Shown here: piece by piece, positions 7,311 through 12,522 of the stretch
How positions within the stretch are numbered: position 1 is the first letter of the stretch
Layout: every line of letters starts with the position of its first letter
DNA from: Clostridiales bacterium
GTDB lineage: Bacteria > Bacillota > Clostridia > Christensenellales > Christensenellaceae
Length of the DNA: 12,522 nt
Direction of reading: 5' to 3'
Assembly (NCBI GenBank): GCA_003510345.1
Contig: DOMW01000286.1
Span: 1 to 12,522, forward strand
The notes under the pieces: model-generated
Databases searched by the model: none
What the model was told of the DNA's origin: nothing
Seen by the model: the letters and a program-made list of their open reading frames with translations, nothing else
Program-made: the position numbers and the translations under genes

Positions 7311-7997
7311 CTAAGCCGCAGGTTCGGCGGATGCGGCAGGTTCGGCGGATTCGGACGTTTCAATTGGCGGCGCAAGCAGATCGAATTCTGGATCGTCCGG
7401 TTGCACAACCGCATATACATTGAGTCGCATGGTTCCTCTTGCGGGTAGGCCGTCTTCGGCGCGGTCTATGTTTAGGTTCACAAGCACAATATGCCGATTT
7501 TTAGAGAGACTGTCCACAACTTGCATGATTTGGTCGAACCCGCCCGTGACGGACGCATCTATCACCGCCTTTTGAACCAAACCGCCCGGCTCCAATCCAG
7601 CATCTTCCACAGTTTCGTTGACTGCGGCTATAGCGGCGACGTCATCCGTTTCAATCGGCTTATATTCCTCTATCCGCAAGCCGTCCAGCGTAACGCCCTC
7701 TTGCGTACACGCATCTTCCACCATGTAGTGGAGGTCATAAGTCTTTTGCCGGGGTGGTATGACCGCGCTTTCTTGCACGTTTTGCTCTTCTATTTCCCGC
7801 AAATCCTGCAAATACTGGGGTACTTTGCCGACAGCTTGCTCCATTTCCGTGCGTAGCGGCTCGAGAAACGCAAGCTCCGCCTGTTTCACAGCATTCTCGT
7901 TCATCAGCGGCCGTAATAAAAAGAAATAGGGGAGCAGTGTAAGAGCTACGATGATTAACACGACAAGCATTACTTTTTCGCGCTGTTGCAGTTTCAT
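7311..7997 (-). CDS. pilO: PilO-like type IV pilus alignment protein
   Basis: A 228-residue bitopic membrane protein. It has a short cytoplasmic N-terminus, a transmembrane helix at about 9-28 (VMLVVLIIVALTLLPYFFLL), and a coiled-coil-like segment (about 34-75). A ferredoxin-like domain follows, including KTYDLHYMVEDACTQEGVTL and a conserved-looking VTGGFDQIMQVVDSLSKNRHIVLV (150-173) typical of PilO. PilO pairs with PilN to connect the PilM ring to the pilus. It starts inside the pilN stop (ATGA overlap at 7994-7997). The C-terminus ends in an Ala/Pro/Glu tail with SAEPAA twice in tandem, encoded by an 18-bp DNA repeat. Assigned by topology, the motif and the order M-N-O; overall similarity to Proteobacterial PilO is low. 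Confidence 0.82.
   Translation of the reverse strand: MKLQQREKVMLVVLIIVALTLLPYFFLLRPLMNENAVKQAELAFLEPLRTEMEQAVGKVPQYLQDLREIEEQNVQESAVIPPRQKTYDLHYMVEDACTQEGVTLDGLRIEEYKPIETDDVAAIAAVNETVEDAGLEPGGLVQKAVIDASVTGGFDQIMQVVDSLSKNRHIVLVNLNIDRAEDGLPARGTMRLNVYAVVQPDDPEFDLLAPPIETSESAEPAASAEPAA
7315..7350. repeat. 18-bp tandem repeat (2 copies) in the 3' end of pilO
   Basis: Two adjacent 18-bp units, 7315-7332 and 7333-7350, differ at one base and encode SAEPAA twice at the PilO C-terminus. In-frame expansion or contraction would only change the length of a flexible tail. Confidence 0.85.
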
Positions 7998-8725
7998 ATG
8001 TCCTCACCCCCTTGCGCGGGCGCTCCGCCCAGCATGGCAAAACCGGGAACTACACCCGGCGCGGCGGATACCGATATGGTTTCGCCACTGCCGTCTTCCA
8101 GCGTAGGCTCAACTAGCGTGTCAAACAACTTATCAATCAACGTATCCTGAAATGCAGTAAGACTGGGCAATACGCAGGATACCTGAAACGTATAGCCCGT
8201 TTCCGGCGCGCCCGCAAACCCGGAGTATTCCACAGAGGAGAATATGCCAAGGCCGTCCAGCGCGGCCGCGTAATCGGCGGGCGGCGTGTTGTCTGTGGTA
8301 GAACAGTGCAGTGTCACGACCCTGTCCTGCACGGCAACGGAGGTGATACTGACATGCGAAGGCTGTACGGATTCTATCCTTGCGAGTATTCCACTGTCAA
8401 ATTCCACCAATCCGGCAAGCTTCACATCAGTGCTGGAAAGCGCCAGCAAGTAACGTTCATATTGCAGTCGTTTCGCCAATGCTGCTTTGCCTTCCTCCAC
8501 CGCTTGCGCGGCAGGGCCGGAAATATAGTCGTTTAATTCGGCAATGCGCATATCAAGCCGTTTGCCCTGCAAATACTGCTGCACGCCCAGGCCGCCTATA
8601 CCCGCCGCGACAAGTATGATTACAAGCGGCAGCACAAACGATTTGCGCACACTGGTCGCCCTTGCGCGCGGCGCTTTTAAACTATCAAACATATTGACTG
8701 TCTTTTTCACAAACACATCACTCAC
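7994..8725 (-). CDS. pilN: PilN-like type IV pilus assembly protein
   Basis: A 243-residue bitopic membrane protein. The cytoplasmic N-terminal tail (1-30, basic, with VNMFDSLKAP at 10-18) stands where PilN proteins carry the peptide that docks into PilM. A transmembrane helix follows at 31-50 (VLPLVIILVAAGIGGLGV), then a coiled-coil-like stretch (about 55-95). A PilN/GspL-type ferredoxin-like domain comes next, with SGILARIESVQPSHVSITSV at 111-130. The C-terminus is Gly/Ala/Pro-rich. The start is a GTG at 8725 that overlaps the pilM stop (GTGA) and has no strong ribosome binding site, so translation probably depends on coupling to pilM. An ATG at codon 12 would remove part of the possible PilM-binding tail. 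Assigned by topology and position between pilM and pilO. Confidence 0.82.
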   Translation of the reverse strand: MSDVFVKKTVNMFDSLKAPRARATSVRKSFVLPLVIILVAAGIGGLGVQQYLQGKRLDMRIAELNDYISGPAAQAVEEGKAALAKRLQYERYLLALSSTDVKLAGLVEFDSGILARIESVQPSHVSITSVAVQDRVVTLHCSTTDNTPPADYAAALDGLGIFSSVEYSGFAGAPETGYTFQVSCVLPSLTAFQDTLIDKLFDTLVEPTLEDGSGETISVSAAPGVVPGFAMLGGAPAQGGEDI

Positions 8726-9627
8726 TTTTCAATCAAAGCGCCCACGGCGTGGACATATTTTTCAAACGGAAACCCCTCGGGGGCGGTAACATAATCCGGC
8801 TGGCGGAGCAGGGAAACCGGCGCCCCCAGAGAATCGCCCATATCCCGCACATCCTGCGGCGATACATACTTGCCGAAAAGATAGATCTGATCTACCGGAT
8901 GCCCCGGTTCTTTGATCGACTGGTACTGTATCATTTTCGAGATCTGTTCAGTCGCCGCCTGCATAGCGGCGGAAGGGTCGTACAACCCTTGCGCTGCCTG
9001 GTTATACGCCTCGGCCTCGCGCAGGACCGGCGCGGTACGCGTCAGTACTTTTTCCAGCGTGGTAAGAAGCGTTACGGAGACGCGCGCGCTGCCAATACTC
9101 GCCACAATCACGTTGCTCGCGCCAAACCCATCGCCCGTGTTTTGCAGGTTATACAGGCAGTTTTCCGCCACCTGGAACCGATATGGTTTTTTACCGGCCA
9201 TCCGGATGGCTTCACCCGCAAATTCCACAAGGGTGCGGGGCGTGAGGTATACTTGCACCGTGGAAAACTCGCCGCCGTCTTTTTTATAGATATCCAAAAC
9301 GGCATAGTCCATGATGTGGTCCTGCGTATTTTGCGTGATGCCGCTGCGCACGATATTCAGCATGGCTACCGGTTTTTTTTCGTATGGAAACTCATATTGG
9401 CTGGACACCACCGTGCTTTCGGAAAACTGGATCGTTACGGTGTTTTCGCGGAAACCGGCAAGCACCTGCCTGAGATCGTCCGCAAAGCCCTTTACATCCG
9501 AAGTACCGTCCGATTTTACGTAGCCAAAAAGCGGCTTTTCGGCCATGGCCTGTACGGCGACCCGGCCGCCCGCATACTTGCCGCAAACCGCGTATACCGT
9601 TGTATTTGTCACATTAATACTGATCAT
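8722..9627 (-). CDS. pilM: PilM-like actin-fold type IV pilus protein
   Basis: A 301-residue cytoplasmic protein expected to form the ring under the pilus and bind PilN. The layout fits PilM: a beta-rich N-terminus (MISINVTNTTVYAVCGK), the FPYEKKPVAMLNIVRSGI region (80-97), a linker DYAVLDIYKKDG, then a second actin-like half from about residue 170 (NVIVASIGSARVSVTLL, 172-188) and a C-terminal IYLFGKYVSP. The usual nucleotide-phosphate motifs look eroded: the N-terminal GIDIGSSS-type loop reads SINVTNTT, and the second DIG reads SIG. The family is identified mainly from position (between pilC and pilN) and fold pattern. GAGGTG lies about 5 nt before the ATG, and it follows pilC after 22 bp. 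Confidence 0.8.
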   Translation of the reverse strand: MISINVTNTTVYAVCGKYAGGRVAVQAMAEKPLFGYVKSDGTSDVKGFADDLRQVLAGFRENTVTIQFSESTVVSSQYEFPYEKKPVAMLNIVRSGITQNTQDHIMDYAVLDIYKKDGGEFSTVQVYLTPRTLVEFAGEAIRMAGKKPYRFQVAENCLYNLQNTGDGFGASNVIVASIGSARVSVTLLTTLEKVLTRTAPVLREAEAYNQAAQGLYDPSAAMQAATEQISKMIQYQSIKEPGHPVDQIYLFGKYVSPQDVRDMGDSLGAPVSLLRQPDYVTAPEGFPFEKYVHAVGALIEK

Positions 9628-9649
9628 AAACGCACCTCAACCTTATGGT

Positions 9650-10846
9650 TCACAGCAAACTGCTGTACATGGCATAGACGGGAAGCAGCACCGACACGAT
9701 GACGATGACGATGATGACGGCAAGCACGATCAACAGCACAGGCTCGAGTATGGCGATCATCTTATTGATGGCGTTCTGCGACTCCATGTCGTAATAATCC
9801 GAAATACTGGCGAGTATGGTATCGAGGCTGCCCGATTCCTCGCCGATGCGTATCATCGAAGGCAGCAGACGGTCAAATACATTGACGCGCTCAATGGCCG
9901 AAGAAAGCGACTCGCCCATGCTCACGTCCTGCATTAGGCCGACAAACAGCGCATCCACCACAAGATTTCCCAAAATGCCGGAAGAAAGCTTGAGCGAGGT
10001 AAGCATGGAGATGCCGCTTGAATAAAGCATGGACATGGAGCGCGCAAACCGCGAAGCGTACACCGTGCGGTTCATTTTGCTTATGCCGGGAAACCGCAGC
10101 TTCATCGTATCCATAAAACGCTTTAGCGGCGGGATATGCCGCTGGTTTAACAGCAGCAGGGCCACGACTATGATAACCCCTACAATGACCATCCAGTACG
10201 TGGAAAGAAAGTCGCTTACGGAAAGCACAAAAAGCGTGATGGGCGGCAGCTCCACGCCCGTAAACATAGCCATCATTTGCGGCAGCACATAAGCGAAAAG
10301 CAATATGACGACCGCTACGGAAACGATCAGCAGTATCGCGGGATAAATGGAAGCGGACTTCACCTTTTGCAGTATCTTGTTTTCGTTTTCGTAATGGGTG
10401 GAAAGGGAGAGCAGTATCGCGTCAAGGCTGCCGCTTGTCTCGCCCGATTCCACCATGTTCATCATGAACGGGGGGAAGGAATTGCCCTCCAGCCGCATGG
10501 CCTGCGATAAGGGCATGCCGCGCTGTATGCTTTCGTACACAGAAAGGAAAAGCTCTTTTTGCTGCGCCGTCTCCGCCGTTTTATACAGCACGTCAAACGC
10601 GCCCGTCATGCTGAGGCCGGAATTCATCATGGTCCCGAGCTTACGGCAAAACAGTATAAGCTCTTTTATGGTCATTTTGTGCAGCCTGCGCCGCCGCACC
10701 TGTTTTTCAGGCGTTTCGCCATATTCCAGCGCGTAAAGCTGCCTGTCACGTAGCGCGGCGTAAAATTCGGAGACGCCGGGCGCGGCCATCTCGCCTTTTA
10801 CGATCTTACCTTGCGCATCGCGTGCTGTGTACTTGAAATTGCTCAA
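9650..10846 (-). CDS. pilC: Type IV pilus inner-membrane platform protein PilC
   Basis: A 398-residue GspF/PilC protein, the membrane rotor on which PilB and PilT act. The N-terminus NFKYTARDAQGKIVKGEM (3-20) is the family's standard opening. Two GspF domains follow: about 62-188 (LFCRKLGTMMNSGLSM, MVESGETSGSLDAIL) and 266-390 (FARSMSMLYSSGISM, IRIGEESGSLDTIL). The paired ESGxxSGSLDxIL motifs are diagnostic. Membrane helices are at about 168-190, 214-234 and 366-392. The start is a TTG at 10846 with GAGG 8 nt upstream. The overlapping ATG is in another frame and stops after three codons. First gene of the pilC-pilM-pilN-pilO operon. Confidence 0.96.
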   Translation of the reverse strand: MSNFKYTARDAQGKIVKGEMAAPGVSEFYAALRDRQLYALEYGETPEKQVRRRRLHKMTIKELILFCRKLGTMMNSGLSMTGAFDVLYKTAETAQQKELFLSVYESIQRGMPLSQAMRLEGNSFPPFMMNMVESGETSGSLDAILLSLSTHYENENKILQKVKSASIYPAILLIVSVAVVILLFAYVLPQMMAMFTGVELPPITLFVLSVSDFLSTYWMVIVGVIIVVALLLLNQRHIPPLKRFMDTMKLRFPGISKMNRTVYASRFARSMSMLYSSGISMLTSLKLSSGILGNLVVDALFVGLMQDVSMGESLSSAIERVNVFDRLLPSMIRIGEESGSLDTILASISDYYDMESQNAINKMIAILEPVLLIVLAVIIVIVIVSVLLPVYAMYSSLL

Positions 10847-10861
10847 AAAATCATCCTCGGC

Positions 10862-10880
10862 TTATCTTTCTTTAAGATAA
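10862..10880 (-). other. Hairpin in the pilC 5' leader
   Basis: A perfect 7-bp inverted repeat, TTATCTT and AAGATAA with a 5-nt loop, lies immediately upstream of the pilC ribosome binding site. No T-tract follows, so it is not a terminator. It could affect mRNA stability or access to the TTG start, but it is AT-only apart from one G-C pair and may be weak. Confidence 0.4.
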
Positions 10881-10928
10881 CGGCAGATACCGGCAACTTA
10901 GCTGTCATACACTTGTACCTTTACTCCA

Positions 10929-10957
10929 ATCATAGCCGCTTTTGTGCGAAAATGCAA
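10929..10957 (-). promoter_or_regulatory. Proximal sigma-A promoter (P2) of pilC-pilM-pilN-pilO
   Basis: On the minus strand, TTGCAT (10957-10952) and TATGAT (10934-10929) are separated by exactly 17 bp. Transcription would start near 10922, giving a leader of about 75 nt. It lies downstream of a second, stronger-looking promoter for the same operon. Confidence 0.5.
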
Positions 10958-10968
10958 GAATTTATCAT

Positions 10969-10987
10969 TGGGCCGCAAATGGGCCGC
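10969..10987. repeat. 8-bp direct repeat spaced one helical turn, upstream of P2
   Basis: TGGGCCGC occurs at 10969-10976 and 10980-10987, a period of 11 bp, starting 12 bp upstream of the P2 -35 box. The GC-rich repeats stand out in an otherwise AT-rich control region. Possible activator site; inference only. Confidence 0.4.
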
Positions 10988-11011
10988 GCCTCCCGGTGAA
11001 TAAACCGCACA

Positions 11012-11023
11012 ACAATATATTGT
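11012..11023. promoter_or_regulatory. 12-bp palindrome, candidate operator O2
   Basis: ACAATATATTGT is a perfect palindrome overlapping the -10 box of the distal pilC promoter. Its core CAATATATTG is identical to that of the larger palindrome at 11037-11060. The two centres are 31 bp apart, about three helical turns. Confidence 0.5.
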
Positions 11024-11046
11024 ATCCGGAAGGACATTTCTGTCAA
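11019..11046 (-). promoter_or_regulatory. Distal sigma-A promoter (P1) of pilC-pilM-pilN-pilO
   Basis: On the minus strand a perfect -35 TTGACA (11046-11041) is followed after 16 bp by TACAAT (11024-11019, 5 of 6). Initiation would be near 11012, giving a leader of about 165 nt to pilC. The -35 lies in the 24-bp palindrome and the -10 overlaps the 12-bp palindrome, so a protein bound at both would cover the whole promoter. Confidence 0.6.
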
Positions 11047-11060
11047 TATATTGACAGAAA
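11037..11060. promoter_or_regulatory. Perfect 24-bp palindrome, candidate operator O1 between divergent promoters
   Basis: A perfect inverted repeat with two 12-bp arms and no loop. The inner part reads TGTCAATATATTGACA and it is flanked by TTTC and GAAA. It contains the -35 boxes of both divergent promoters. No T-tract follows on either strand, so a terminator is unlikely. Its shape suits a dimeric DNA-binding protein. Confidence 0.7.
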
Positions 11061-11079
11061 AAATTACAAATGTTACTAT
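11051..11079 (+). promoter_or_regulatory. sigma-A promoter of the large prepilin gene
   Basis: A perfect -35 TTGACA (11051-11056) lies exactly 17 bp before TACTAT (11074-11079), which is preceded by TGT and so forms an extended -10 (TGn). Transcription would start near 11086, leaving a leader of about 104 nt. That leader can form a 6-bp stem (ACTATA at 11129-11134 with TATAGT at 11148-11153). The -35 box is the right arm of the 24-bp palindrome. Confidence 0.65.
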
Positions 11080-11189
11080 ATACATATAAACTGGATGTTA
11101 ATGCGTGTAACAAAAGTGTTATTAATACACTATATTATTATGAGGCCTATAGTATATTGAGGGGGACAGCGCCTTCGGGAGGTTGTTTG

Positions 11190-12522
11190 GTGCACAGAAA
11201 CAAAACCGAAAAAAACAAAGGACTGACCCTAATTGAAAACATCATCGTCATTGCCATTATCGCCATTATCGCGGCGGTTGCCATCCCTTCCATCGTTGGC
11301 TACGCCCGGCTCGCGCGTCTGGAAAAGCTGAACAACTACGCGCGTACCGTCTTTTTATCCGCGCAAAACTATTTTACATCGCTTGAGGGCAGCCGGGGCA
11401 GCATCGCGTTTTTGGACGACCCTGCCCTTTCTTTTTACACCGGTACGGTACCACTGGATCAAACCACGGTAGCGAGCAGTGGCACTGCGTTTAACCAAGA
11501 GCTTACCGAAAACATAGATAATATCCGCTACCTGCTGTACCAGCCAGGCGACCTGCCAACCAATCCCCTTAGGGCGCTCCTTTTTGAATATATCACGGAC
11601 GCCACGCTGTATGACCATTCCATACTGCTCGAGGTAAACGCGAAGACGGGCAATGTGCGCGCCGCGTTTGTAAGTGAAGGAAATGACCTCGGCTATTCTT
11701 TTGGTTTGACAGATACAAGAGATGTGCGCGTGCGCAACCCCGTATCCGCCCTTGACGCGAAAGAACAGGGCTTTTACAGCGTGGACTACACCGGCGTAAG
11801 GCCGACGCTGCCCGCGGACGATCTCGATATCAAGCTGTATGACGACACGGACAGGCACATGCTGCTCGCGCTCTTCGCGCTGCCCGAGGACTTCGATACG
11901 TCTTCCCGGCAATACTCCATCGATATCATCAGCGCGGCGGACGACGCGACCTATGTGCATGGCATCCCGGCGGATGTTGCCGGGGTCACATACGACTACG
12001 CGGCGGCGCTGGCAAACCACGCGGGCGAAGAACATATCTTTTTCAAGATCGCACCGGGCGACTACGAAACAGACAAAGACGGCGACAGCCTGCTGCCGGA
12101 ATTTACTAATTACGAGCGCTATGCGCTTGTGCTCGATTCATTCAGCCAGCACAACGCCTACGATTCCCCGGTGGATATCGGCATCAACGCCAAATACCCC
12201 GGCATACCCGTTGGTATGATAGGCGCGCGCATTTATGACGACGCCGCGCCGGGTGCCGCCGTCACGACAATGGACCACGCAAAAGCGTACAACGCGCATT
12301 CGTACTTCGGCGGCGCAGCGCTCGAGCCCTCGGCGAGCGGCCCGCGCATGAGGGTCATGGACGTGCGCCACCTGTACAATATCGGTTATCAAAGCAACGC
12401 CGCGTTCTTCCAGACGAATGACATTGCAATAAGCGATCATAACGGCACCCCCGTTGTGACCGCGCCCATAGGGAACCTTACGGGCAGCTACGACGCGCAG
12501 GAATATACCTATGCCGCCGGGG
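11190..12522 (+). CDS. Very large type IV prepilin-like protein with extended extracellular region (partial; runs off window)
   Basis: An open frame of 444 codons with no stop before the window end. The GTG at 11190 has GGGAGG 7 nt upstream; an in-frame TTG at 11187 is less well spaced. The product begins with a basic leader MHRNKTEKNKG and a class III cleavage site G/LTLIEN. Leu is at +1 and the conserved Glu at +5, followed by the hydrophobic helix IIVIAIIAIIAAVAIP and the pilin-like NYARTVFLSAQNYF. PilD should cleave it after Gly11. Ordinary pilins have about 120-200 residues; this one continues through at least 300 more extracellular residues. These include DKDGDS at 295-300 (possibly metal-binding) and, near the end, DVRHLYNIGYQSN (391-403) with TAPIGNLTGSYD (424-435), a pattern resembling GLUG-type adhesin repeats. 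It could be a minor tip pilin/adhesin. The prepilin assignment is firm; the adhesin role is inference. Confidence 0.88.
   Translation, partial: MHRNKTEKNKGLTLIENIIVIAIIAIIAAVAIPSIVGYARLARLEKLNNYARTVFLSAQNYFTSLEGSRGSIAFLDDPALSFYTGTVPLDQTTVASSGTAFNQELTENIDNIRYLLYQPGDLPTNPLRALLFEYITDATLYDHSILLEVNAKTGNVRAAFVSEGNDLGYSFGLTDTRDVRVRNPVSALDAKEQGFYSVDYTGVRPTLPADDLDIKLYDDTDRHMLLALFALPEDFDTSSRQYSIDIISAADDATYVHGIPADVAGVTYDYAAALANHAGEEHIFFKIAPGDYETDKDGDSLLPEFTNYERYALVLDSFSQHNAYDSPVDIGINAKYPGIPVGMIGARIYDDAAPGAAVTTMDHAKAYNAHSYFGGAALEPSASGPRMRVMDVRHLYNIGYQSNAAFFQTNDIAISDHNGTPVVTAPIGNLTGSYDAQEYTYAAG

Noticed and set aside
11012..11023. NrdR-box-like site (ACAATATATTGT)
   Set aside because: The resemblance is only to the AT-rich centre. 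There is no ribonucleotide reductase gene nearby and no paired box of the usual form; the match to the neighbouring 24-bp palindrome is a better explanation.
10847..11189. Cyclic-di-GMP riboswitch in the pilC or pilin leader, as known for some clostridial pilus genes
   Set aside because: The conserved GEMM-I core segments could not be found on either strand. A covariance search would settle it.
11355..12035. A 226-codon minus-strand frame inside the large prepilin gene
   Set aside because: It lies opposite a frame with a clear prepilin signal, a promoter and a ribosome binding site, and it has no recognisable domain.

Overview
This window looks like a chromosomal segment of a Bacillota (clostridial) bacterium. 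Coding is dense and moderately GC-rich, with strong AGGAGG-type ribosome binding sites and sigma-A-like promoters. It carries a type IV pilus (T4P) set with pilB, pilT, pilC, pilM, pilN, pilO and pilD, but no secretin (PilQ) or PilP is visible, as in single-membrane clostridial pili. The genus cannot be told from the sequence.

Left block (1-2960, all minus strand): a small sugar or polyol module. Transcription runs from an FGGY carbohydrate kinase (2872 to 1352) into a DeoR-family repressor that overlaps its end (1365 to 520), then into a Gfo/Idh/MocA NAD(P)-dependent dehydrogenase that leaves the window (482 to 1). A sigma-A promoter precedes the kinase. A second one, inside the 3' end of the repressor gene, precedes the dehydrogenase. 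Two short sequence blocks recur at both promoters and are candidate repressor operators.

Middle block (2961-6532): after a weak terminator and a mostly non-coding stretch comes a minus-strand operon pilB (6449 to 4734), pilT (4737 to 3685), a 138-residue single-pass protein (3698 to 3282) and a 51-residue membrane ORF (3292 to 3137). Consecutive genes all overlap. PilB drives pilus extension and PilT retraction. The 138-residue protein resembles the first helix of the pilin in this window but lacks the normal prepilin signal.

Right block (6533-12522): pilD (prepilin peptidase) is alone on the plus strand and ends one base from the converging pilO. The minus-strand operon pilC-pilM-pilN-pilO (10846 to 7311) encodes the platform protein and the cytoplasmic/inner-membrane alignment complex. 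Opposite it, on the plus strand, is a very large prepilin-like gene (GTG at 11190, open through the window end, at least 444 codons). It has a class III prepilin signal, a long extracellular region, and near the window end what looks like the beginning of an adhesin-type repeat. The roughly 340-bp divergent region between pilC and this gene holds back-to-back sigma-A promoters. Their -35 boxes lie in a perfect 24-bp palindrome. A 12-bp palindrome sharing a 10-bp core is centred 31 bp away.

The most interesting points are the giant pilin/adhesin candidate, its palindrome-controlled divergent promoter, and the two small proteins attached to pilT.
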